DNA of 10,633 nt from Pullilachnospira_A gallistercoris (GTDB lineage: Bacteria > Bacillota > Clostridia > Lachnospirales > Lachnospiraceae), in assembly GCA_018712125.1 (NCBI GenBank), contig DVHM01000157.1, positions 1 to 10,633 on the forward strand. Reading direction: 5' to 3'. Shown here piece by piece: positions 1 to 6,835 of this stretch. Each line of letters starts with the position of its first letter. Within the stretch, counting starts at the first letter, position 1. The notes under the pieces were generated by a model. The model had not been told where the DNA came from. It worked only from the letters and a program-made list of their open reading frames with translations, and searched no databases. The position numbers and the translations under genes were made by a program.

Positions 1-49
1 TTGCCCCTTGTACACCGACGCTATCAGGAAAAAAGGAAGTGAGGGCATT

Positions 50-499
50 ATGAAAAAAACTTTGACTGTATTTGCAATCATGTTGACGTTACTTCTCTGC
101 GGCTGTCGAGCCAGCGAGAATGCAGACAATCTTGATTACGGAGATACTTTTTCAAAAGCACAGGCAATCGCTGTTATTTCTTCTGACACATCGGAAGTGA
201 TTGAAACGATCACTGATACAAAGGATATCAATAATTTTACGCAGGCACTGGGTGTAGACCAATGGGAATTAGCATCATTACCCGATAATGCGTCCAAGCT
301 GGGGTCCTTTGGATTATCTAAACAGAAGACAATCCAGTTGTTTGATGCGAACTCCGATCAAACACTTTACGATGTCGGCACCATTATTCTGTACGAGGGA
401 GGTTATATCAGTATCGAGGTTGACGGCTTGGATTGGCTTAATGCAACTTTTGAGGTAAGTGAAGATACATACGACTTTTTAAAAGCGTTTTTTGAATAG
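50..499 (+). CDS. Small predicted lipoprotein of unknown function
   Basis: This encodes 149 residues that I do not recognise. The N-terminus is a lipoprotein signal: two lysines, a hydrophobic stretch (about residues 4-16), and a lipobox-like L-C-G-C with the lipidated cysteine at about residue 19. It is probably anchored to the outer face of the cytoplasmic membrane. The mature part is acidic, with alternating beta-like stretches and no catalytic motif that I can identify. The ATG at 50 is preferred over a TTG at 8 because a GGAAGTGAGG ribosome binding site lies just upstream and the signal peptide begins there. The gene is clearly AT-richer than the + strand operon further right (71 G+C in positions 61-240), which hints at a different history. 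Its promoter is probably outside the window. It converges with the next gene across a shared terminator. Confidence 0.75.
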   Translation: MKKTLTVFAIMLTLLLCGCRASENADNLDYGDTFSKAQAIAVISSDTSEVIETITDTKDINNFTQALGVDQWELASLPDNASKLGSFGLSKQKTIQLFDANSDQTLYDVGTIILYEGGYISIEVDGLDWLNATFEVSEDTYDFLKAFFE

Positions 500-563
500 C
501 TTTGAGAAAAAATGGAAGGCGAAAACAACTTTACTTTATAGAAAGTGATTGCAAAGAACAAGC

Positions 564-607
564 AAAACTGCCGTTGCAGGAGCACACATTCCCACAACGG
601 CGGTTTT
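564..607. terminator. Bidirectional intrinsic terminator between convergent lipoprotein genes
   Basis: An inverted repeat pairs AAAACTGCCGTTG (564-576) with CAACGGCGGTTTT (595-607). This is a 13-bp stem with one T-G pair, an 18-nt loop, and A/T-rich outer ends that give a U-tract in either direction. It sits between the stop of the + strand gene at 499 and the stop of the - strand gene at 610, so it can serve both. The loop is longer than usual, so efficiency is uncertain. Confidence 0.7.
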
Positions 608-609
608 CA

Positions 610-1128
610 TTAATGATTCATGGAGATTTCAATGTAAGCGCCATCGCCGTAGGGGTCAGCCAGTACCAAAGTTTTCCCGTCGGAAACAAAGAAGTAGGAG
701 TTTTCATGTGTTTCTGTCGGCTCGCCGAACAGTTGGGTTAAATCCTTTGCGTATGTATCCAGATCGGATGCGCCAAGATTGATAACTGCCTGATCCAACA
801 CGTTGCCGTTTTCCTGATTCAGGTTGAAGGCCAGGGAAACATCGGCATCTTCGCCCAAAAGGGATAGAGTATAATCCCGTTCCAGGAGAACGCCTTCTCC
901 ATTTTTCGTTTCTTCTCCCTGTCCCAGGATTTCTGTCACTTCGGCATCGGATTTCCCTACCAGGTCAGTCAGTTCCCTCAAATCTACATCGGATTGAGAA
1001 GCGGCATTGCTGTCCGCCTGAACGTCCGGTTTGTCCGAGTCTGCTTTCTGAGATCCCTGCGATGTGTTCTTGCATCCGGCGAGGACCAGGATACAGAGGG
1101 TAATAAGTAAACAAAAACGTAATTTCAT
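610..1128 (-). CDS. Small predicted lipoprotein of unknown function
   Basis: This encodes 172 residues with a classic lipoprotein signal: a positively charged start, a hydrophobic core, and the lipobox L-A-G-C with the lipidated Cys at about residue 19. A Ser/Asp/Gln-rich linker (about 20-48) follows, then a compact domain. That domain contains two similar short patterns, 'EVTEILGQGEE' near residues 60-70 and 'DLTQLFGEPTE' further on. The helix followed by L-G-x-x-E recalls small tandem folds of the BLIP or SmpA/OmlA kind, but this is inference only and I cannot assign a family. AGGAGG at 1134-1139 (read on the minus strand) fixes the ATG at 1128. The gene lies downstream of apbE on the same strand and has its own extended -10 promoter. 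Its stop abuts the bidirectional terminator. Confidence 0.8.
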   Translation of the reverse strand: MKLRFCLLITLCILVLAGCKNTSQGSQKADSDKPDVQADSNAASQSDVDLRELTDLVGKSDAEVTEILGQGEETKNGEGVLLERDYTLSLLGEDADVSLAFNLNQENGNVLDQAVINLGASDLDTYAKDLTQLFGEPTETHENSYFFVSDGKTLVLADPYGDGAYIEISMNH

Positions 1129-1170
1129 ATAGTTCCTCCTGTCTGAAAAATTTTGTGTATGGAGTTCGGT

Positions 1171-1189
1171 GGATCCCTGTCGGGGATCC
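1171..1189 (-). other. Perfect 7-bp hairpin in the 5' leader of the lipoprotein gene
   Basis: GGATCCC (1171-1177) and GGGATCC (1183-1189) form a perfect 7-bp stem with a 5-nt loop. It lies just downstream of the predicted transcription start, in the leader of the gene starting at 1128. It has no U-tract on the minus strand, so it is not an intrinsic terminator. An mRNA-stabilising 5' hairpin or an operator are both possible. Confidence 0.45.
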
Positions 1190-1198
1190 GTTGTGCAG

Positions 1199-1213
1199 AC
1201 AGTATAACATGGG
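1199..1213 (-). promoter_or_regulatory. Extended -10 promoter of the lipoprotein gene
   Basis: Read on the minus strand, this contains TG-T-TATACT, with the TG at 1209-1208 and the -10 hexamer at 1206-1201. That is a good extended -10 element. The -35 region at 17-bp spacing is only a T-run (1229-1224), which fits an extended -10 promoter that does not need a strong -35. The predicted start is near 1194, giving a leader of about 65 nt before the ATG at 1128. The 15-bp core recurs, with one mismatch, in the apbE promoter at 2355-2369. Confidence 0.6.
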
Positions 1214-1304
1214 ATGTTTACTCAAAAAAGAGGTTTTATTTAATGTTAAGGGTTATTTAAGAAAAATACAAATATCCCATTTCGCGGTCTGTGAATAGGC
1301 CGTT

Positions 1305-2324
1305 TTATGATGAAAGATCCAGAAAGGGGATAGTGGTGCCGATGCCGGAGGTGCAGTGCAGCTCGCCGTCGGTGGTGATAAAGATAGCTTCCGTATCCGG
1401 CAGAGATTCCGCGAAAGCCAGTCCGTCCGAAAGGCCCATGGCAAAGCAGGTGGTGCTTAGAGCGTCCCCGTCCACAGAGGAGTTGTTGATGATGGTTACC
1501 GATGCCAGACCGTTGTCGCAGGGGTAGCCGGTGGCCGTGTCCAGAATGTGGTGGTAGAGGACACCGTCCGACTCAAAATAGCGCTGGTAGATTCCGCTGG
1601 TTACCACAGACTGGTCGGTCACTTCGATGGCGGCGATGGGATCCCCGTCGTCGGCGAAAGGTTTCTGGATGCCGATGGTGTAGGAGGCAGTGTCCTGATG
1701 TTCCTTCGGTCCAAGAGCCAAAATGTTCCCTCCCAGATCGATGAGACCGCTGGTAATGCCCTGACTGTTCAGATAGGCTTTCATCTGATCGGCGATATAG
1801 CCCTTGGCGATCCCACCCAGGTCGATGGCGCTTCCCGGAGTGGTCAGAGTTACCTGGTTGCCGTCGATGATGACATTTTCCGCGTCTACGGTGGCGAGAG
1901 CCCGGGAGATGGCCTCCGGGGAGGGAACCGTTCCGTCAGAGTGGGAAATGTTCCAAAGGGAGGTCAGGGCTCCGATCGTAATGTCAAATTTTCCGCCGCT
2001 GATCTCGTAGTATTCCTGTCCCTTGCGGATCAATTCCGCCGTCTCCTCGTGGACTGTCACGGGCGTCCCCACATTTTCATTGATCTTTGAGACATCGCTG
2101 TCCTCCAGGGTGGCGCTGAAGTAGGACTCATACCGGTCCGCCATCGCGAAGCACTCGTCTATATAGGATTCCTTGTCACTTCCGTAGAGGGTTACGGAGA
2201 TGACCGTGTCAAAATAAAGCCCGGTTTTGGTGACAGGCTCAGTGTCTCGGTACTGACATCCGGTCAGCAGCGGGCACAGAAGGGCGCCTGCCGTCAGAAG
2301 GGCAAGAAATTTTTTCATTTTCAA
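1305..2324 (-). CDS. apbE: FAD:protein FMN transferase, ApbE family, lipoprotein form
   Basis: ApbE enzymes transfer FMN from FAD to a Thr/Ser of exported flavoproteins, using Mg2+, on the outer side of the membrane. The signal peptide ends in a lipobox L-T-G-C with Cys at residue 23 (counted from the TTG), so it is a membrane-anchored lipoprotein. Family motifs appear in order: YFDTVISVTLYG near the N-terminus, DLGGIAKGYIAD, LIDLGGNILALG, VTSGIYQRYF followed by HHILDTATGYP, and the metal-site motif GDALSTTCFAMG. Full length is about 337-339 residues, normal for the family. The start is ambiguous: a TTG at 2324 is 10 nt from AGGAGG (2340-2335) and an ATG at 2318 is 16 nt away. No obvious flavinylation-target motif (S/T-G-A-S/T) is seen in the other proteins of this window, so its substrate probably lies elsewhere. 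Confidence 0.95.
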   Translation of the reverse strand: MKMKKFLALLTAGALLCPLLTGCQYRDTEPVTKTGLYFDTVISVTLYGSDKESYIDECFAMADRYESYFSATLEDSDVSKINENVGTPVTVHEETAELIRKGQEYYEISGGKFDITIGALTSLWNISHSDGTVPSPEAISRALATVDAENVIIDGNQVTLTTPGSAIDLGGIAKGYIADQMKAYLNSQGITSGLIDLGGNILALGPKEHQDTASYTIGIQKPFADDGDPIAAIEVTDQSVVTSGIYQRYFESDGVLYHHILDTATGYPCDNGLASVTIINNSSVDGDALSTTCFAMGLSDGLAFAESLPDTEAIFITTDGELHCTSGIGTTIPFLDLSS

Positions 2325-2354
2325 AGCGCAGATTCCTCCTTGGATTTGCTCCCC

Positions 2355-2385
2355 ACATTATAACATGGGTGAGAGGGGAGAGCAA
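2355..2385 (-). promoter_or_regulatory. apbE promoter, extended -10 type
   Basis: On the minus strand, TTGCTC (2385-2380), a 17-bp spacer and TATAAT (2362-2357) form a good sigma-A-type promoter. A TG at 2365-2364 adds an extended -10. Transcription would start near 2350, about 26 nt before the TTG start and 10 nt upstream of the ribosome binding site. The segment 2355-2369 matches the promoter core at 1199-1213 at 14 of 15 positions. Confidence 0.75.
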
Positions 2386-2395
2386 AAGGTTTCTC

Positions 2396-2428
2396 TTGAG
2401 ATGGATTTTTCCGGGAAAGTGTGATAAA
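2396..2428 (+). promoter_or_regulatory. Candidate promoter of the proB operon
   Basis: TG-T-GATAAA (TG at 2420-2421, hexamer 2423-2428) resembles an extended -10. The nearest -35-like box is TTGAGA at 2396-2401, but the 21-bp spacing is too long to be ideal. This is the best candidate in the 161-bp divergent region between apbE and proB. It would give a leader of roughly 50 nt, too short for a T-box or riboswitch. Confidence 0.4.
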
Positions 2429-2445
2429 GTAGTTCATGTATGCCA

Positions 2446-2465
2446 GATGCCGGGAGATCGGCATC
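2446..2465 (+). other. Hairpin in the proB leader
   Basis: GATGCCG (2446-2452) and CGGCATC (2459-2465) form a perfect 7-bp stem with the 6-nt loop GGAGAT. It lies between the candidate promoter and the proB ribosome binding site (AGAGG at about 2473-2477), with its base 7 nt before that site. It could stabilise the mRNA 5' end or modulate initiation. No T-run follows it. Confidence 0.4.
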
Positions 2466-2485
2466 CGAGAGAAGAGGAACGGTAA

Positions 2486-3331
2486 ATGACAATCAGAGGA
2501 ATGGATTTTAAGAAAAAGAAGCGCGTGGTTATCAAGATCGGGTCGTCCTCGCTGACCCATCCTGCCACGGGCAATATCAATTATATCAAGATGGAACGGC
2601 TGGTAAGGGAGCTCTGTAACCTGAGAAATCAGGGAATCGATGTCTGCCTGGTCTCCTCCGGGGCCATCGCTGTGGGCAAACAGTCCATGGGACTTGCCGA
2701 ACGGCCCCGGCGTCTCCCGGAAAAGCAGGCCTGCGCCTCCGTGGGCCAGGCCCGGCTGATGTCCATCTATCAGAAGTTTTTCGCGGAATACAATCAGAAG
2801 GTGGGCCAGGTCCTGATGACCAAAGAGACCATGATCGACAATGTATCCCGGAAAAATGCCCAGAATACCATCAATGAGCTGATGGCCATGGGTGTGATCC
2901 CCATTGTGAACGAGAACGATACGGTCTCCACTTACGAGATCCGGTTTGGCGATAACGACACCCTGTCGGCCATTGTATCGGCCCTGACCGGGGCGGATCT
3001 GCTGATTCTGCTGTCGGATATCGACGGGCTCTACACCGACGATCCAAAGGTCAATCCCGATGCCGAGCTGATTACCTATGTGGAGGAATTTTCGCCGGAG
3101 TATATGGAGATGGCGTCCTCCGCGCCCGGATCCGAGATGGGCACCGGAGGCATGGTCACAAAGATCAAGGCGGCGAGGATTGCCACCGCTTCCGGCGTGG
3201 ACATGATTATAGCCAACGGTAAGGATTTCGGTATCCTGCATCATATTTTTGAAAACCGGTTTACCGGAACCTTTTTTAAGGCCAATTACGACGAGAATTT
3301 TGACATTCTCGATCTTCTGGAGGAGGAATGA
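2486..3331 (+). CDS. proB: Glutamate 5-kinase
   Basis: ProB phosphorylates L-glutamate with ATP to give gamma-glutamyl phosphate, the first committed step of proline synthesis. The 281 residues carry the amino-acid-kinase fold: VVIKIGSSSLT at 14-24 (phosphate loop), VSSGAIAVG at 56-64, NENDTVS at 142-148, FGDNDTLSA at 154-162, LLSDIDGLYTDDP at 175-187, and GTGGMVTKIKAA at 219-230. The protein ends shortly after the kinase domain and lacks the C-terminal PUA domain of the E. coli type. This is a known variant, and the lack of PUA may alter proline feedback. The ATG at 2486 is supported by AGAGG about 8 nt upstream. A second in-frame ATG at 2501 has an upstream AGAGGA that is too close. The gene heads the + strand train, and its partner proA lies two genes downstream. 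Confidence 0.96.
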   Translation: MTIRGMDFKKKKRVVIKIGSSSLTHPATGNINYIKMERLVRELCNLRNQGIDVCLVSSGAIAVGKQSMGLAERPRRLPEKQACASVGQARLMSIYQKFFAEYNQKVGQVLMTKETMIDNVSRKNAQNTINELMAMGVIPIVNENDTVSTYEIRFGDNDTLSAIVSALTGADLLILLSDIDGLYTDDPKVNPDAELITYVEEFSPEYMEMASSAPGSEMGTGGMVTKIKAARIATASGVDMIIANGKDFGILHHIFENRFTGTFFKANYDENFDILDLLEEE

Positions 3332-3332
3332 G

Positions 3333-3563
3333 ATGGAGCAGATGACAGAGGAAAAGATCGCCCGCATCAACGAGCTGTACCGGAAACAGAAGTCTGTGGG
3401 CCTGACCTTCGAGGAGAAGAGGGAGCAGAAAAAACTCCGGGAGGAGTATGTGGCCGCGGTCCGCAGAAATCTGAGGAGCCAGCTGAACCGTATCGATATG
3501 GTAAATGAGGACGGCAGCGTGGAAAATCTCGGAGAAAAATATGACGGGAAACGGCCAAACTGA
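3333..3563 (+). CDS. DUF896 (UPF0291, YnzC-like) small protein
   Basis: This is a 76-residue, highly charged protein. It matches the DUF896 family pattern: an N-terminal helix starting MTEEKIARINELYRK, a loop SVGLTFEEKREQKKLREEYV, then VRRNLRSQLNRIDMVNEDGSVENLG. Family members are small cytosolic helical-hairpin proteins in Firmicutes; the Bacillus subtilis homologue is YnzC. Their molecular role is not established to my knowledge. The ATG at 3333 is one base past the proB stop, and GGAGGAGG at 3319-3326 lies within the last proB codons, so coupled translation is likely. The last 23 nt overlap the start of the next gene. An in-frame upstream ATG at 3249 is rejected because it lies deep in proB and adds no family-like sequence. 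Confidence 0.9.
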   Translation: MEQMTEEKIARINELYRKQKSVGLTFEEKREQKKLREEYVAAVRRNLRSQLNRIDMVNEDGSVENLGEKYDGKRPN

Positions 3564-4167
3564 CTGCGGAAAGGCGCAGAGCGCAAAAGAGAAGAAGGAT
3601 GCCATCCGGCGCCGGACGCTGGCCTGGAGAAGAAGCCTGGGTGCCGGGGACGCAGGAAAGCTGTCTGCCGGACTCTGCAGTAGGCTGACGGCATTTCTGG
3701 AGGAGGCATGGGCGAAGGAGATCCCGATTCTCGCCTATGCCGCGGTGCGCGGGGAGGCGGACCTCTCGGCGTGCTGCCGGAGACTGCTGGAAGATGGAAA
3801 GAAACTCTATTTTCCCCGTGTGCGGGGGGATGAGATGGATTTTGTGCGGGTGCGGGATCTGAAGGAAGATCTCATGCCGGGGGCTTTCGGTGTGCCGGAA
3901 CCTGTGGGGGAGGAGATCTTCTCCGAAGGGCGTGCCCTGGCGCTGATCCCGGGCGTGGTTTTCGACGCCGGAGGCGCCCGGGCCGGATACGGAAAAGGAT
4001 ACTACGACCGGTATCTGGCAGCCCGCAGGGATATTGTAAAGATCGGTATCTGTTATCAGGGACAGATCTGCGAGAGCCTGCCCGCGGATCCCTGGGATAT
4101 TTATATGGACGCGATTGTGACAGAGCAATCTGTTTATCAGATGGAAAGGAGAGCACTATGGAACTGA
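3541..4167 (+). CDS. 5-formyltetrahydrofolate cyclo-ligase
   Basis: This enzyme (5,10-methenyltetrahydrofolate synthetase) uses ATP to convert 5-formyl-THF to 5,10-methenyl-THF, returning stored folate to one-carbon metabolism. The protein has 208 residues. It shows the N-terminal basic helix KKDAIRRRTLAWRR (about 18-31), IPILAYAAVRGEADL (61-75), LYFPRV (89-94), PGAFGVPEP (113-121), and the signature LIPGVVFDAGGARAGYGKGYYDRYL (135-159) with its Gly-rich loop. The usual length is about 180-200, so the first 17 or so residues are an extension. The start at 3541 is chosen because GGAGA lies about 6 nt upstream. It overlaps the DUF896 gene by 23 nt, and its stop overlaps proA by 10 nt. An earlier in-frame ATG at 3505 would overlap more. 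Confidence 0.93.
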   Translation: MTGNGQTDCGKAQSAKEKKDAIRRRTLAWRRSLGAGDAGKLSAGLCSRLTAFLEEAWAKEIPILAYAAVRGEADLSACCRRLLEDGKKLYFPRVRGDEMDFVRVRDLKEDLMPGAFGVPEPVGEEIFSEGRALALIPGVVFDAGGARAGYGKGYYDRYLAARRDIVKIGICYQGQICESLPADPWDIYMDAIVTEQSVYQMERRALWN

Positions 4168-5402
4168 TGGAAATCGGAAAGACTGCCAGAGAGATGAAGT
4201 ACGAGCTGGCAAAGCTTTCCACGGAGAAAAAGAATCAGGGCATTCTGGCTGCGGCGGAAGGACTGGAGCGTGACGCGGACAGGATTCTCGCGGCCAATGC
4301 CGTGGATATGGAAAACGGCAAAAAGAGACAGATGCCTCAGGGCCTTCTGGACCGGCTTCTTCTGACGGAGGACCGGATTCATCAGATGGCGGAGGGACTG
4401 CGGCAGGTCGTGGCGCTCCCGGATCCCATCGGGGAGATGCTGGGGAGTACGAGACGCCCCAACGGTCTGGAGATCGGAAAACGCAGAGTGCCCATCGGCG
4501 TGGTGGGCGTGATTTACGAGGCCAGACCCAATGTGACGGCGGATGTGTTCGGTCTGTGTTTTAAGACCGGAAACGCCGTGATCCTGAAGGGAGGCAGCGA
4601 CGCGATCTCTTCCAACAAAGCCATCGTGGAGTCCATTCAGCGCTCCCTGGAGAGCTGTGGCCTGATGCCGAACAGTGTCCAGTTGATCGAGGATACCAGC
4701 CGGGCCACCACGGAGAAATTCATGAAGATGAACGAGTATGTGGATCTTCTGATCCCCCGGGGCGGTGCGGGACTGATCCGCACGGTGGTGGAGAACGCCA
4801 CGATTCCGGTTATCGAGACCGGGACGGGAAACTGCCACATCTATGTGGATGAGACGGCGGATCTTGCCATGGCCTGCGATATTGTGGAGAACGCGAAGAC
4901 CCAGCGGATCGGAGTGTGCAACGCCTGCGAGTCCCTGGTGGTGCACGAGGATATCGCCGGAGCCTTCCTTCCCATGCTGGAGGCGAGGCTGCGGGCGAAA
5001 CAGGTGGAGATCCGCAGCGACAGCAGAGCGGGACAGTACCTGAAGGAGAGCGTGCCGGCCACGGAGGAAGACTGGGGAAAAGAGTATCTGGACCTGATTA
5101 TCTCGGTCAAGACGGTGTCGGATATCGACGAGGCCATCCGGCATATCAACACCTACAACACCGGGCACTCCGACGCGATTGTGACCACGTCCTACGCTCA
5201 CGCGAGACAGTTTCTGGACGAGATTGACGCTGCCTGCGTCTATGTGAATGCGTCCACCCGGTTTACCGACGGATTTGAGTTCGGTTTCGGAGCCGAGATC
5301 GGCATCAGCACCCAGAAGCTGCACGCCAGAGGTCCCATGGGACTGGAGGCGCTGACCAGCACAAAATACATTATTTACGGAAACGGACAGATCAGAGAAT
5401 GA
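4158..5402 (+). CDS. proA: Gamma-glutamyl phosphate reductase (glutamate-5-semialdehyde dehydrogenase)
   Basis: ProA reduces the ProB product gamma-glutamyl phosphate to glutamate-5-semialdehyde with NADPH; the product cyclises spontaneously to pyrroline-5-carboxylate. The 414 residues are full length for this aldehyde-dehydrogenase-superfamily enzyme. Visible motifs are PIGVVGVIYEARPNVTAD (112-129), KTGNAVILKGGSDA (136-149), LLIPRGGAGLI (197-207), VIETGTGNCHIYVD (218-231), and QRIGVCNACESLVVH, which carries the expected catalytic Cys at residue 254. C-terminal motifs include STRFTDGFEFGFGAEIGIST. AAAGGAG lies about 7 nt before the ATG at 4158. The gene overlaps the preceding cyclo-ligase by 10 nt and miaB by 4 nt. 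PyrR-type C (pyrroline-5-carboxylate reductase, ProC) is not in the window. Confidence 0.97.
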   Translation: MELMEIGKTAREMKYELAKLSTEKKNQGILAAAEGLERDADRILAANAVDMENGKKRQMPQGLLDRLLLTEDRIHQMAEGLRQVVALPDPIGEMLGSTRRPNGLEIGKRRVPIGVVGVIYEARPNVTADVFGLCFKTGNAVILKGGSDAISSNKAIVESIQRSLESCGLMPNSVQLIEDTSRATTEKFMKMNEYVDLLIPRGGAGLIRTVVENATIPVIETGTGNCHIYVDETADLAMACDIVENAKTQRIGVCNACESLVVHEDIAGAFLPMLEARLRAKQVEIRSDSRAGQYLKESVPATEEDWGKEYLDLIISVKTVSDIDEAIRHINTYNTGHSDAIVTTSYAHARQFLDEIDAACVYVNASTRFTDGFEFGFGAEIGISTQKLHARGPMGLEALTSTKYIIYGNGQIRE

Positions 5403-6835
5403 GTGAGAACAGAACCTTTGACCTGACGCAGACTCCGCCTGTGGAGGAGCCTGCGCGGCAGTATTATTATATGGAAAAACTCCGCGGCCTGGTGGCGGAT
5501 CAGAGCAGAGACCTGGGCCGTCCGCTGACCGCGGCGGTCGTAACCTTCGGGTGTCAGATGAACGCCAGGGATTCCGAGAAGCTGAGAGGAATCCTCCGGG
5601 AGGCGGGATATCAGGAGGGCAGTGAGGAGGACGCGGATTTTGTGATTTACAACACCTGTACCGTCCGGGAGAATGCCAACAACAAGGTGTACGGGAGACT
5701 GGGACAGGCCCAGTCCCGGAAGCGGAATCATCCCTGGATGAAGATCGCCCTCTGCGGCTGTATGATGCAGGAACCGGAGGAAGTGGAGAAGATAAAGAAG
5801 AGCTACCGCTTTGTGAACCTTGTCTTCGGAACCCACAATATTTACAAGTTTGCGGAGCTGCTGGCCCGCACCTTCGACGAGAAGATGGTGGTGGATGTCT
5901 GGAAGGAGACGGACCGGATTGTGGAGAATCTTCCGGTGGAGCGGAAGTACGCTTTCAAGTCCGGCGTGAATATCATGTTTGGCTGCAACAATTTCTGCAG
6001 CTACTGCATTGTGCCTTATGTCCGGGGCAGGGAGCGCAGTCGCCGCCCGGAGGAGATCATCGCGGAGATCAGGAAGCTGGCTCAGGACGGCGTGACGGAG
6101 GTCATGCTGCTGGGGCAGAATGTCAATTCTTACGGCAGAGGCCTTCCCCAGGAGATTTCCTTCGCCGAGCTGCTGCGGCAGGTGGAGGCAGTTCCGGGAA
6201 TCCGAAGGATCCGTTTTATGACCAGTCATCCGAAGGATCTTTCGGAGGAGCTCATCGAGACCATGGCTGCCTCCGACAAGATCTGCCGGCATCTGCACCT
6301 TCCTCTGCAGTCGGGAAGCAGCCGGATTTTAAAGCGCATGAACCGGAAATATGACAAGGAGCAGTACCTGCGCCTGGTGGAGGACATCCGCCGGGCGATG
6401 CCGGATATTGCCCTTACCACCGACATTATCGTCGGTTTTCCGGGGGAGACCGAGGAGGATTTCCAGGAGACCATGGATGTGGTGCGCCGGGTGGAGTACG
6501 ACAGCGCCTTTACCTTCCTCTACTCCAAGCGGTCGGGGACGCCAGCCGCTTCCTTTGCGGATCAGGTGCCGGAGGATGTGGCAAAGGAGCGGTTTGACCG
6601 CCTGCTTGCCTTGGTGCAGGAGATCGGCAGGAAAAAGGCCAAGGCCCTGGAGGAAAGCGAGGCGGTGGTTCTCGTGGAGGAGAAAAACGCCCAGGATCCC
6701 GAGATGGTAACCGGACGGCTGGATAATAATTCCGTGGTGCACCTGAAGGGGTGCGAGGCGGATATCGGACATTACATTCCTGTCCGGCTGGCGGAGTGCC
6801 GGGGATTTTACTATATCGGCGAGAGGCTCTCATGA
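5399..6835 (+). CDS. miaB: tRNA-2-methylthio-N6-dimethylallyladenosine synthase MiaB
   Basis: MiaB is a radical-SAM methylthiotransferase that adds a methylthio group to C2 of i6A37 in tRNAs reading UNN codons. Two [4Fe-4S] clusters are expected. The N-terminal UPF0004 domain supplies Cys52 (FGCQMNARDSE), Cys87 (YNTCTVRENA) and Cys121 (LCGCMMQ). The radical-SAM core supplies C196-x3-C200-x2-C203 in FGCNNFCSYCIVPYVRGRERSR, a sequence typical of MiaB rather than RimO or MtaB. The last 65 or so residues fit the TRAM RNA-binding domain. At 478 residues it has an N-terminal extension of about 40 residues ahead of the first domain. The start at 5399 uses an ATGA overlap with the proA stop, with only a weak ribosome binding site, so coupling is likely. 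MiaA, which makes the substrate modification, is not in this window. Confidence 0.97.
   Translation: MSENRTFDLTQTPPVEEPARQYYYMEKLRGLVADQSRDLGRPLTAAVVTFGCQMNARDSEKLRGILREAGYQEGSEEDADFVIYNTCTVRENANNKVYGRLGQAQSRKRNHPWMKIALCGCMMQEPEEVEKIKKSYRFVNLVFGTHNIYKFAELLARTFDEKMVVDVWKETDRIVENLPVERKYAFKSGVNIMFGCNNFCSYCIVPYVRGRERSRRPEEIIAEIRKLAQDGVTEVMLLGQNVNSYGRGLPQEISFAELLRQVEAVPGIRRIRFMTSHPKDLSEELIETMAASDKICRHLHLPLQSGSSRILKRMNRKYDKEQYLRLVEDIRRAMPDIALTTDIIVGFPGETEEDFQETMDVVRRVEYDSAFTFLYSKRSGTPAASFADQVPEDVAKERFDRLLALVQEIGRKKAKALEESEAVVLVEEKNAQDPEMVTGRLDNNSVVHLKGCEADIGHYIPVRLAECRGFYYIGERLS

Noticed and set aside
1260..1302. Possible apbE terminator (CGGCCT...AGACCG on the minus strand, then a T-rich run)
   Set aside because: The stem is only six pairs with a mismatch, and the T-rich stretch is more than 10 nt away, so it is too weak to call.
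2325..2485. Proline T-box or riboswitch before proB
   Set aside because: The leader from any plausible promoter is only about 50 nt and lacks the T-box specifier and antiterminator elements.
2321..3709. 462-codon minus-strand frame over proB and DUF896
   Set aside because: It overlaps two well-recognised genes and the divergent promoter region; the amino-acid composition is shadow-like and there is no family motif.
4137..5324. Long open frame on the minus strand opposite proA (395 codons)
   Set aside because: It has no recognisable protein family pattern and lies wholly antisense to an intact proA. It arises from the GC-rich codon use of proA.
5375..6298. 307-codon minus-strand frame opposite miaB
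   Set aside because: Antisense to the Fe-S domains of MiaB, with no start signal and no known domain.
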